Below, one piece after another: positions 45,971 to 53,842 of a stretch of 64,000 nucleotides of DNA (its first letter is position 1; every line of letters begins with the position of its first letter). The DNA lies in assembly GCF_028596025.1 (NCBI RefSeq), contig NZ_CP117167.1, positions 5,084,001 through 5,148,000 on the forward strand, in the 5' to 3' direction. The notes below the pieces were generated by a model, which saw only the letters and a list, made by a program, of their open reading frames with translations, was not told the DNA's origin and ran no database searches. The DNA is from Mucilaginibacter jinjuensis (GTDB taxonomy: Bacteria; Bacteroidota; Bacteroidia; Sphingobacteriales; Sphingobacteriaceae). The position numbers and the translations under genes are program-made.

Positions 45971-46372
45971 GATCTTAAATTTTTAAATGATTTAATAACT
46001 CAACATGGAAAGAGAAATTCAACAACAAAGCCAAACAATCAACACATTGATTATCAGCAAATAACCAGTTAATCATTCATTATACGCCCGCTTTATATCG
46101 TTATTTAACGGGCAAGCTATCGAAATAAAGACTTTCTATCCCTTGTCTAATCTGTAAGACGAACCACAAGCCTTTACATTTTAAATTTTTGATATTATAT
46201 ATCAATTGTTTGATTTTCTTTTCCAGTTTTTGATACCACAAAGCAACGGCATTTAAAAAACGATAAAAAGAGAACATTAAAGGAAAGGATTGGACAATTC
46301 GCGGTAGGCCGAAGAATATCTTACCAGTGCAATTCAATATAATTTTAACTTACCCCAACAGCCCATCTTCCT
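45971..46372. other. AT-rich gap without a confident gene
   Basis: A minus-strand ORF of 78 codons (46101-46337) is the only candidate. Its translation has low-complexity basic and aromatic composition and no recognisable domain, and the region is very AT-rich, so I do not call it. Confidence 0.35.
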
Positions 46373-47458
46373 TTAGTTATTTTTTAGCCCCACTGAATAA
46401 TTCTCATAGTTCAGCAAGTATTCATGATGATCGAAAAAATTAATACTGAAAATATTAACATCAGAGTTAGGATAAGGTGTAGTTTGAACAGCGGTAGGGT
46501 TTGAATTTACACCTGCCATATAATTATAATTAAAGCCATGCCGGGTAGAAAGGGTTATTTTATCATCACCAGAAAGGATGGTATTATTGTTACCTTTTAT
46601 CCCGGTTTCTAAGTTACTAAAACCTGAACTACCGGTATCAAAGGTAGCATAACTGGCCGCAGGGTTGCCATCATATTGTACTGTTGCTTCTATCAGCGCA
46701 TTGGTTTCTGAAGCAATAGGGTGACTGATGAAACCCGAAGAAAAGAGCTGCTGCTTAGTCAACCCAATAGTGAGCAATCCAGGCACATAGGTTACCTTAT
46801 CTGTAATAAGGGCCTTAAAATTGAGCGAGCCTAATTTAAACCCGGAAGCCAGATACGCAGGCAACTTAAAATGGCGAAGCGGACTGTTAAGTATCACACC
46901 AGGACCATCGAGTACACTAACCCCAAACACATCAAAAGAATGCGGGGGTAATGTTTCTCCAGATTCTCCGCTAACACATTTGTAGTAAATCAGAAAGGGC
47001 AGCCGTGTAGTGGTTACATGGCCGTTATCGTCTCCCAGCTTAACCGTAGCATAAGCAATGTTACCGTACAAATGTACCGTACTAAGCCCCGCAATGCCGT
47101 AGCTTACTGTATCTCGCTTATTTGTAACGGTAATACCACTATAAACTAAGGAATCGCCCGAAATGGTAAACCCACTGGCATTAAACATAGATGCCGGCAG
47201 CATCCCATCGGCATCCAGTACCAGGCCTGTTGAACCCGTATCAAAACGACTATAATCATCAATTGGCTGATTGCCTACTTGTGTAATGTGCATTAAAAGT
47301 AAATGATCTGCGTCGCTTAATTGCAGCTCGTATAGGCCGAGCGTAGCATAACTTGTTTCGGGCTGCTGTGTATTATCTTTTTTGCAGGATGTTAAAAACA
47401 AAAGAAAGCTAAGGCCTAAAGCCAGTAGCCTGCTAAGGCGCGTGTAAGGTTGTTTCAT
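46373..47458 (-). CDS. Lipoprotein with pepsin-like bilobal aspartic-protease signatures
   Basis: The N-terminus is a lipoprotein signal (LGLSFLLFLTSC, Cys25). The mature protein contains two DTGS motifs, D73 in SRFDTGSTGLVL and D274 in ATFDTGSSGF, about 200 residues apart; in pepsin the two catalytic Asp are about 183 apart. Other pepsin-like marks are SFDVFGVSVLDGP (compare the FDGILGL element) and a C-terminal FFDHHEYLLNYENYSVGLK that mirrors the pepsin strand FLRNYYTVFD...NRVGFA. A fold of the A1 aspartic-protease type is therefore likely, which is rare in bacteria. Activity is unproven; other secondary motifs, such as the flap Tyr, are not certain. Confidence 0.72.
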   Translation of the reverse strand: MKQPYTRLSRLLALGLSFLLFLTSCKKDNTQQPETSYATLGLYELQLSDADHLLLMHITQVGNQPIDDYSRFDTGSTGLVLDADGMLPASMFNASGFTISGDSLVYSGITVTNKRDTVSYGIAGLSTVHLYGNIAYATVKLGDDNGHVTTTRLPFLIYYKCVSGESGETLPPHSFDVFGVSVLDGPGVILNSPLRHFKLPAYLASGFKLGSLNFKALITDKVTYVPGLLTIGLTKQQLFSSGFISHPIASETNALIEATVQYDGNPAASYATFDTGSSGFSNLETGIKGNNNTILSGDDKITLSTRHGFNYNYMAGVNSNPTAVQTTPYPNSDVNIFSINFFDHHEYLLNYENYSVGLKNN

Positions 47459-47765
47459 TTTAGGTTGAAATTATACTTACAAAACTTAATTTTCAGATGG
47501 ATATTATCGGATGAAACAATGATAATACAGAGTTTATCTTCGGGTAATATTTCAAAGCAATTCGCTCATTTTATGAGGGATAAAGTACTATTAAGCTCAA
47601 ATTAACCACTCCATTTTAAAAGGAACACAGGTCATCCGGTAAAGCGTTTGGGTGATTAGCTAAGTATCCATATTAAAGATGTAAGCTGAAAACACAAAAG
47701 GCTTAAAAACAGTAAAGCCTCCTGATGGGCAGGAGGCCTTTACTAACCAATTATAAACCTAAATT
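47459..47765. other. Intergenic leader with a strong hairpin (47711-47744)
   Basis: No gene. The hairpin AGTAAA-GCCTCCT / AGGAGGC-CTTTACT (one bulged G) is followed by CTAACCAATTATAAACCTAAATT and then by the 24-codon ORF at 47766. The arrangement of hairpin, CCAATTA stretch and ATG looks like a structured 5' leader or attenuator rather than a terminator of a plus-strand gene. Confidence 0.45.
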
Positions 47766-47840
47766 ATGAGAAGACATTTTTGTTATCGTTTCCGATGGTG
47801 TAAAAGTAACACTAAGTTTCGAAACGACAAAATATTTTAA
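47766..47840 (+). CDS. Possible 24-aa leader peptide rich in Arg and Cys
   Basis: ATG at 47766 opens a 24-codon ORF, MRRHFCYRFRWCKSNTKF..., ending TAA at 47838-47840. Its RR...WCK pattern resembles the optional N-terminal extension of the SusC ORF in this window (RRPIPWCKIMK). It may be a leader peptide or a relic of a SusC-type start. It lies 170 bases before the MFS gene. Support is weak. Confidence 0.3.
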   Translation: MRRHFCYRFRWCKSNTKFRNDKIF

Positions 47841-48009
47841 AAAATTATTTTTATTTATTTCGATTAACTGTTACAAATATATAAACGTTTCTGTTAAATC
47901 ATTATTATATATTCAACAAATGTATGTTACACATCTAAAATTTACATAAAAATTACGCTGTTATGTTCAAAAAATAAAATTTCAGCAAATAGTATTTTTA
48001 ATATTGCAA
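47841..48009. other. AT-rich gap before the MFS gene
   Basis: Very AT-rich sequence of 169 bases. No promoter box of the TAnnTTTG type is placed well for the MFS start. Confidence 0.3.
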
Positions 48010-49206
48010 ATGCGTAATTCTACACCCACCGAAGCTAATAACGAACTAAGCCCGCTAACATTGTGGGTGATGACAATTACTACCGGTTTAGTAGTGGCCA
48101 ACATTTATTATAACCAGCCATTACTTACCGATATTGCCGATACTTTCCACGTAAGCAACAGCAAAGCCGGGCAGGTTTCTATGTTTACACAAATAGGATA
48201 CGCAGCCGGCCTGCTATTTATTGTGCCCCTTGGCGATATGTTTAAGCGCAAAAAATTAATGCTGATTGATTTTGCACTGGTTATAATTTCGCTTTTAGGC
48301 GTTGCCCTTGCCCCTACATTACCACTATTATATATAGCCAGTTTCCTGGTAGGCCTTTCATCTATCATCCCCCAGTTATTAATACCAATGGCGGCGCATC
48401 TTGCAGACCCAAAAGAACGTGGTAAAAAGATTGGCTTTGTAATGAGCGGATTGTTGATAGGTATCCTACTATCACGTACCATCAGTGGCTTCGTAGGTGC
48501 ACATTTTGGCTGGCATGCCATATTTTATGCAGCGGCAGTTATGATGTTTGCTTTATGGGCGCTCATCTATTTCCTGTTGCCGGAGATCGAACCTTCATAC
48601 ACCGGCAAATACAGCGACCTGATGAAATCGCTTTACCATTTATTTATGAGTGAGCCTAAATTGCGTTTGGCTGCTTTTCGCGGTGCGTTGTTATTTGCTG
48701 CTTTCAGTGCATTTTGGTCTACGCTCATATTTTTGTTAAAACTACCGCAATTTAACAAAGGCAGTGATGTAGCAGGCGCATTTGGGTTGGTGGGTGCCTT
48801 TGGAGCAATTGCCGTAGGCTTAATGGGCAGGCTGACTGATAAGGTAGACGCCTACAAGCTTTCTACCTTCACTATCTCATTGGTGGTTATATCATTTATT
48901 ATCTTTTACTTTTCGAGCAGCAGCATTATAGGTTTGGTAATCGGCGTTATCATTATGGATATGGGTGTACAGGCTACGCATATCTCAAACCAGGCCATTA
49001 TATTCTCACTAACCGAAGAAGCGCGTAACCGGGTTAATACGGTTTACATGGTGTCTTACTTTGTGGGCGGCTCGGCAGGTACATTTTTAGCCAGCCGCTT
49101 ATGGGACCAGTTTCAATGGAACGGCGTGTGCGCAATTGGTACAATACTGTCTGTTATCGTGCTAATTGTACACATGGCTAATCACAAAAAAATGCAGATT
49201 AAATAG
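48010..49206 (+). CDS. MFS-family transporter
   Basis: About 12 hydrophobic helices and the MFS loop motif GDMFKRKKLMLIDF after helix 2 identify a major-facilitator superfamily exporter. The first helix region ends NIYYNQPLLTDIADTFHVSNSKAGQVS, a pattern seen in the YbfB/multidrug-type branch of Bacteroidota. The ATG at 48010 (MRNSTP) is preferred to the TTG at 48004. The substrate is unknown. It stands alone, with two micro-genes downstream. Confidence 0.88.
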   Translation: MRNSTPTEANNELSPLTLWVMTITTGLVVANIYYNQPLLTDIADTFHVSNSKAGQVSMFTQIGYAAGLLFIVPLGDMFKRKKLMLIDFALVIISLLGVALAPTLPLLYIASFLVGLSSIIPQLLIPMAAHLADPKERGKKIGFVMSGLLIGILLSRTISGFVGAHFGWHAIFYAAAVMMFALWALIYFLLPEIEPSYTGKYSDLMKSLYHLFMSEPKLRLAAFRGALLFAAFSAFWSTLIFLLKLPQFNKGSDVAGAFGLVGAFGAIAVGLMGRLTDKVDAYKLSTFTISLVVISFIIFYFSSSSIIGLVIGVIIMDMGVQATHISNQAIIFSLTEEARNRVNTVYMVSYFVGGSAGTFLASRLWDQFQWNGVCAIGTILSVIVLIVHMANHKKMQIK

Positions 49207-49420
49207 CGTCTATTTGACGCAATGGGGATTATTTTAAGCTGATTCTATTTTTTTTGAAAATTTTTATCGAACTAAAATCGCCCCTCAATGACATTAGCAA
49301 GACATTTCTGAACTAAAACAGGTTTCAGACTACAACTTTTTCTTAGGTACTTTAAATTTTTGGCACTGTATTGGAATAACCTCTATCAAATACGCTGATA
49401 TGGTTATTGATAAAAATAAT

Positions 49421-49579
49421 ATGGAAAACACGGAGAAAGAATGGGAAAACCCAATCAACCCCGAAAAGCCTACCGATGAGCGTGATAAAGAGCAAGTGGT
49501 TAGGCAATATAAAGAAGCTAAGCGCTTAAAGAATAACCTGACCGAAAAAGGTCACATCGATAAAGTAAAAAAGAATTAG
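49421..49579 (+). CDS. Small charged protein, 52 aa
   Basis: MENTEKEWENPINPEKPTDERD then KEQVVRQYKEAKRLKNNL: highly charged, with one predicted helix and no hydrophobic segment. An in-frame ATG also lies at 49400. The codon pattern looks coding and the spacing suggests a bicistronic unit with the next micro-gene (36 bases). Family unknown; probably cytoplasmic. Confidence 0.5.
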   Translation: MENTEKEWENPINPEKPTDERDKEQVVRQYKEAKRLKNNLTEKGHIDKVKKN

Positions 49580-49614
49580 TTAATAAATATTTTAACCTGA
49601 AAAACATTACAGTT

Positions 49615-49779
49615 ATGAAAATCGAGAAAGCATCAACCGTTACCAAATTAGTTAACCGTTTCGATAATGAGTTAAGAGCAATTTTACAAGCTGATTTAAT
49701 CGCTGTAAAACGCGCTAAAAATGAAGTTTTAGATAAAATAGCTCAAACTGTGCAGGGCAATCGTTTGTCTGCTGCATAA
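49615..49779 (+). CDS. Small basic helical protein, 54 aa
   Basis: ATG at 49615 starts MKIEKASTVTKLVNRFDNELRAILQADLIAVKRAKNEVLDKIAQ..., a continuous amphipathic helix with Lys/Arg on one face, followed by a polar end. It ends 52 bases before a good terminator, which supports real transcription. No known family recognised. Confidence 0.5.
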   Translation: MKIEKASTVTKLVNRFDNELRAILQADLIAVKRAKNEVLDKIAQTVQGNRLSAA

Positions 49780-49831
49780 CAACACGCACATCATCTACCT
49801 ATAAAAATACACATCAACACCTATGAAAACG

Positions 49832-49868
49832 ATAGAGATTTGGCTCACGCCAGGTCTCTATTTTTTTT
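49832..49868 (+). terminator. Terminator of the micro-gene transcript
   Basis: ATAGAGATTTGGC pairs fully with GCCAGGTCTCTAT (13 bp, two G-U pairs) around the loop TCAC, followed by eight T residues. It overlaps the last codons of the convergent lpxB gene. Confidence 0.85.
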
Positions 49869-50970
49869 GCGCATATTTTACAATCAGCCCCGCTGTTTTG
49901 GCCGAAGCACCGGGCTCGCCCATTCGCTCATCCAGTTTGCTGTAGTCAGCAAGCATTTGCTGGCGGTAAGTAGCATCGTTTAATATCAGTTCTAATTCAG
50001 CAGCAATGGTTTGAGGGTTGCAATCCTGCTGTATTAATTCCTTCACAATACCCCGGTCTACAATTAAGTTTACCAACGATATAAAACGGATCTTAATTAA
50101 TGCACGTGCTATGGCAATAGTAATCTTTCCCCCTTTATACACCACCGCTTGTGGCACGTGAAATAAAGCCGTCTCCAGCGTTGCTGTGCCCGATGCTACT
50201 ATGGCAGCTTCGGCATTACTTAACAGATCGTAAGTGGCGTTAAATACGATTGGGATGAATTCTCCCGCCAGGTACTGATCGTAATATTCAGCGTTAAATG
50301 ATGGAGCGCCTGCAATCACAAACTGGTAATCCGGAAACTGCTTAGCAGCGGCCAGCATATCGGGCAGTAAAAAATTAATTTCCTGCTTGCGGCTGCCGGG
50401 TAACAGGGCTACTATTTTTTTGCCGGTAAGATTATTCTCCTGAAGGAAATTCTCATTCGGTTTAAAGGCAGATATGGCATCGAGCAACGGGTTGCCTACA
50501 TAATCAACATCCATACCCCAGCTTTTATAAAACTCTACCTCGAACGGCAGGATGCAAAACAGGTGATCAACCACCCGTTTAATTTTTAGTACACGTTTCT
50601 GGTTCCAGGCCCAAACTTTGGGCGAGATATAGTAGTAAACCGGGAAGCCTTGCTTTTTAGCGTATTCGGCAATTTTGAGGTTAAAGCCCGGGAAATCGAT
50701 TAGGATCAATACTTCTGGCTGATAAGCGCTGATATCAGCCTTACAAGCCTTCATATTTTTGAGGATGGTGCGCAGGTTAGCCACCACTTCCACAAAACCC
50801 ATAAAAGCCATATCCGCATAGTGCTTTACCAGCTTGCCGCCCTCGGCCTGCATCAGGTCGCCGCCATAGAAACGGAATTCGGCCTGCTGATCAAGTTTCT
50901 TCAATTCCTTCATCAGGTTAGCCCCGTGCAAATCGCCCGAAGCTTCGCCGGCAACCAGGTAATACTTCAT
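49858..50970 (-). CDS. lpxB: Lipid-A-disaccharide synthase
   Basis: LpxB joins UDP-2,3-diacylglucosamine to lipid X to build the lipid A disaccharide. Diagnostic GT19 segments are present: VAGEASGDLHGANLMKEL at the N-terminus, FYGGDLMQAEGG, LIDFPGFNLKIAEYAKKQGFPVYYYISPKVWAWNQKR, FCILPFEVEFYKSWGMDVDYVGNPLLD, LLPGSRKQEI and VASGTATLETALFHVPQAVVYK. Length 370 is normal. It is last in a minus-strand set surE, carboxylesterase, small membrane protein, lpxB, with a one-base gap to the gene before it. It acts at the cytoplasmic face of the inner membrane. Confidence 0.96.
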   Translation of the reverse strand: MKYYLVAGEASGDLHGANLMKELKKLDQQAEFRFYGGDLMQAEGGKLVKHYADMAFMGFVEVVANLRTILKNMKACKADISAYQPEVLILIDFPGFNLKIAEYAKKQGFPVYYYISPKVWAWNQKRVLKIKRVVDHLFCILPFEVEFYKSWGMDVDYVGNPLLDAISAFKPNENFLQENNLTGKKIVALLPGSRKQEINFLLPDMLAAAKQFPDYQFVIAGAPSFNAEYYDQYLAGEFIPIVFNATYDLLSNAEAAIVASGTATLETALFHVPQAVVYKGGKITIAIARALIKIRFISLVNLIVDRGIVKELIQQDCNPQTIAAELELILNDATYRQQMLADYSKLDERMGEPGASAKTAGLIVKYAQKK

Positions 50971-50971
50971 A

Positions 50972-51229
50972 TCAGAATTTGAGTACCAGTAAAAATATAA
51001 TGATCATGAACGCAAAGGTCGATAGCATAATGCCCTGCGCTGTTTTATTACGTTGCTGGCCGATAAATTTCATGATAGCCAGATTCAATGCAATAGCTAC
51101 CAAATAAGGTATAGCAGGCTTGTGCATAATTACAACGCCCTTATAAAAATACCCGAACAGCAACCAGGATATAACAGGAAATACCAGCCCTAAAGCTATC
51201 CCCCAAAACAGATTATTATTTTTTAGCAT
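50972..51229 (-). CDS. Small integral membrane protein between the esterase and lpxB, 85 aa
   Basis: Three or four membrane helices (LFWGIALGLVFPVISWLLFGY, AIPYLVAIALNLAIMKFI, GIMLSTFAFMIIIFLLVLKF) make up most of the protein. I take the ATG at 51229 (MLKNNNLFW) because the longer ORF from 51313 overlaps the esterase and begins with a non-hydrophobic stretch. The stop codon is one base before the lpxB start, so translation is probably coupled. A similar small membrane gene beside surE or lpxB is found in other Bacteroidota; function unknown. Confidence 0.82.
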   Translation of the reverse strand: MLKNNNLFWGIALGLVFPVISWLLFGYFYKGVVIMHKPAIPYLVAIALNLAIMKFIGQQRNKTAQGIMLSTFAFMIIIFLLVLKF

Positions 51230-51263
51230 GATTAAGCCAAATGTACAATTTATATTGATGTGC

Positions 51264-52772
51264 TTAATTAAGCACCAAACTACCTGATGGATGGTTCGGA
51301 TCGTTAAATACATCTTTCAAAGTAGTAGGGCCGGATATCTTATCGAATACCATGATCGACCGTACAACTCCCTGGTAAGGCGGCCAGTCGGCGTAGTTAA
51401 TTTTGCCGGGCTTATCCCCTTTTATAAAGTTAACCCAGGCTGTGTGCATTTGTACGGCCAATTCGGTATTGAAGCCATCGTTATGTTTAGCATCGGGCAA
51501 ATACCATACGTAAGGTAATTCATCGGCATGGGTGGCTCCTTTACCATCCTTATTATAATCGAAACGGTATATCCAAAGTTGATTGCCGGCTTTAGCCAAG
51601 GCATCCGCCAAACGGTACGAATGCATTTTGTACATATACTCGGTAAGGACCGTAGCAGCTGCCGAATCGGGATCAATGCGTTTAGCCTCTGATTGGTAAG
51701 CAGCCAGTGAATACTTATAGTTATTACCAAACCAATCATACAACGATGTAGAATCGGGGGTGTAGAGGCGCTTGTCCATGTTCATAAACAACCGGCTTTC
51801 TACTTTATTGGTACCTATCAACAGCTTAATGTTTTTATTAGTTTTTTTAGCGATGCACTGATAAGGATCGCCTGATATAATATCCCCATCATCAACCGGG
51901 CCGAAATAATTGGTACCCTGTGCACCTTTACATACTTTGGCCTGGGCTATCATTAGTTGTTCTGCCGGCAGTGTTAATAGTTCTGAAGCTTTACTTACAT
52001 GTAATTCATTCATCACACGCTGGCGAATAGCTTTGGCGGTAACCGAATCGCGTACGCATTGCACACCGCCGCTTTCTAAAACCAACTGGCTAAACAAGCC
52101 TTTTGATTGTGGTGTAAGTAATAAAGTGCTGGTCAGCTTAGCCCCTGCCGATTCGCCCATTACGGTTACACGTGATGGATCGCCGCCGAATGAGTTGATA
52201 TTTTCTTTGATCCATTTTAAAGCCATCATCAGATCAAGCAAACCGTTGTTGCCTGATGTACGCAGCGATTTATCAACATCGCCCAGGTACATAAACCCGA
52301 ATATGCCCAAACGATAATTAATGGTAACGGCTATCACACTATCACGATCGGCGAAGGCATGGCCGTTCATTCCAATGCCCGAACCCACCGTTAAGCTGCC
52401 GCCATGTACCCAAACCACTACCGGCATTTTAGTTTTGGGCTGAATTGCCGGTGTATATATATTTAATGATAAACAATCTTCATTCCCCCTCACTTTACCA
52501 CCATCGCCGCCTTGCACAGCGGTATTGCCGAACTTTTCGCATAGCAGAGTATCCTTCCATGCAAAATGGGGCTGAGGTGCTTTAAATCTTAGCTCGGCAA
52601 CCGGTGGCTGAGCATAAGGCACGCCTCTAAATATGATGGATTGATTTTCCTGAATGCCTTTAATATAGCCTTTTGTGGTTTTTACTACTATATTCTGTGC
52701 GGATGCAGCGGTAGCAATAATCAGCAAAAACAGACCGGCTATGCGGGTAAAATGTGGGGATGTAAATTTCAT
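51264..52772 (-). CDS. Secreted carboxylesterase (type-B carboxylesterase/lipase family)
   Basis: A signal peptide (GLFLLIIATAASAQN) is followed by the alpha/beta-hydrolase fold of type-B carboxylesterases. Visible are NEDCLSLNIYTP, the oxyanion region VVVWVHGGSLTVGSG, the nucleophile elbow VMGESAGAK with Ser208, and a C-terminal HADELPYVWYLP segment that carries the catalytic His. It probably hydrolyses ester side groups in the periplasm. It stands 35 bases upstream of the small membrane gene and 25 bases after surE. Confidence 0.92.
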   Translation of the reverse strand: MKFTSPHFTRIAGLFLLIIATAASAQNIVVKTTKGYIKGIQENQSIIFRGVPYAQPPVAELRFKAPQPHFAWKDTLLCEKFGNTAVQGGDGGKVRGNEDCLSLNIYTPAIQPKTKMPVVVWVHGGSLTVGSGIGMNGHAFADRDSVIAVTINYRLGIFGFMYLGDVDKSLRTSGNNGLLDLMMALKWIKENINSFGGDPSRVTVMGESAGAKLTSTLLLTPQSKGLFSQLVLESGGVQCVRDSVTAKAIRQRVMNELHVSKASELLTLPAEQLMIAQAKVCKGAQGTNYFGPVDDGDIISGDPYQCIAKKTNKNIKLLIGTNKVESRLFMNMDKRLYTPDSTSLYDWFGNNYKYSLAAYQSEAKRIDPDSAAATVLTEYMYKMHSYRLADALAKAGNQLWIYRFDYNKDGKGATHADELPYVWYLPDAKHNDGFNTELAVQMHTAWVNFIKGDKPGKINYADWPPYQGVVRSIMVFDKISGPTTLKDVFNDPNHPSGSLVLN

Positions 52773-52797
52773 AGGTAGATTGATCAGCTAAAAATAC

Positions 52798-53565
52798 TTA
52801 AAACTTCCAACCGTTTAAAACCGCGATAGCATGGTGTGCCGTCATATCAAATTGTACGGGTACTACCGATACATAATTATGTTCTAATGCCCAAACGTCG
52901 GTATCCTCGCCCTGATCGTCCAATTGAAATACACCGGTTAACCAGTAATAAGGGCGCTTATGCGGATCAACGCGCTCATCAAACTCTTCAGCCCATTTAG
53001 CGCGTGCCTGGCGGCAAATTTTGATCCCTTTCAGATCGGCAGTATTCGGGAAGTTTACATTCAGTAAGGTCGCCGTTGGCAAACCATTTTCTAATACCTG
53101 CAACGCAATTTCCTTCACATATTTAAGCGCATGGCTAAAGTTAGCCTGCAACGTAAAATCATCCAGTGAGTAACCGATTGAAGGGATACCTTCAATAGCC
53201 CCCTCAACCGCTGCCGACATGGTACCCGAATACAATACGTTGATGGAATTATTCAAACCATGATTAATACCCGATACACACAGATCTGGCTTTTTACCTT
53301 TGAAGATGATATTCACAGCCAGCTTTACACAATCAACCGGTGTACCTGAGCAACTATAGGTTTCGAAGCCATCATACAATTCTACTTTATCTAAACGCAA
53401 GGGCTTGCCAATAGTAATGGCGTGCCCCATTCCCGATTGCGGGCTATCCGGCGCTACCACCACCACGCGACCAATTTCGGCCATGGTTTCCATTAAGGCT
53501 TTAATACCGGGAGCTGTGATGCCGTCGTCGTTTACAATGAGGATGGTGGGCTTATCTTTTTTCAT
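52798..53565 (-). CDS. surE: 5'/3'-nucleotidase SurE
   Basis: SurE is a metal-dependent nucleotidase. Key motifs are present: the metal-binding NDDGITAPGI (N12, D13, D14), VVVAPDSPQSGMGHAITI, CSGTPVDCVKLAVN, and SGINHGLNNSINVLYSGTMSAAVEGAIEGI. Length 255 is typical. In Bacteroidota surE commonly lies upstream of lpxB, and here the carboxylesterase and the small membrane gene sit between them. Confidence 0.95.
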   Translation of the reverse strand: MKKDKPTILIVNDDGITAPGIKALMETMAEIGRVVVVAPDSPQSGMGHAITIGKPLRLDKVELYDGFETYSCSGTPVDCVKLAVNIIFKGKKPDLCVSGINHGLNNSINVLYSGTMSAAVEGAIEGIPSIGYSLDDFTLQANFSHALKYVKEIALQVLENGLPTATLLNVNFPNTADLKGIKICRQARAKWAEEFDERVDPHKRPYYWLTGVFQLDDQGEDTDVWALEHNYVSVVPVQFDMTAHHAIAVLNGWKF

Positions 53566-53595
53566 GTTGTATTATTTATTATAATCTTATTTAGT

Positions 53596-53703
53596 GACAC
53601 ACCCCTTATTATCGGTGGTGCTAGATGTATTGCACTACAATTCCCCTCTCGAGAGGGGACGCACAGACACTACAAAATGCAGTACCTCTCAGAGGGGTGT
53701 GTC
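53596..53703. repeat. 108-bp palindromic element with internal CCCCTCTCGAGAGGGG
   Basis: GACACACCCCT (53596-53606) and its complement (53693-53703) form the outer arms; a perfect 16-bp palindrome (53643-53658) lies inside. The same GGGGTGTGT and CCCCTCT(C/T)GAGAGGGG blocks, in a different arrangement, make up the module at 6244-6352. A CT-rich direct repeat follows at about 53704-53780 (CTTCTGTCTTTTGTC units, two copies about 40 bases apart). Confidence 0.75.
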
Positions 53704-53795
53704 CTTCTGTCTTTTGTCTTTTATCCTTGCTCTTTTAGTCTTTCTTCTGTCTTTTGTCCTTACTCTTTCAGTCTTTCTTCCTCAAACTAAACAAC

Positions 53796-53824
53796 AAAGC
53801 CTTCCAGAAAATCTGAAAGGCTTT
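53796..53824 (-). terminator. Terminator of the odh operon
   Basis: AAAGCCTTCCAGA (53796-53808) pairs with TCTGAAAGGCTTT (53812-53824) with one G-U pair. It lies 19 bases past the odhB stop on the minus strand and is followed there by a T-rich stretch. Confidence 0.65.
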
Positions 53825-53842
53825 GCTTTATTGAGTTGCGTA

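Noticed and set aside
46101..46337. 78-codon minus-strand ORF
   Set aside because: Very AT-rich, basic/aromatic translation, no domain and no neighbour support.
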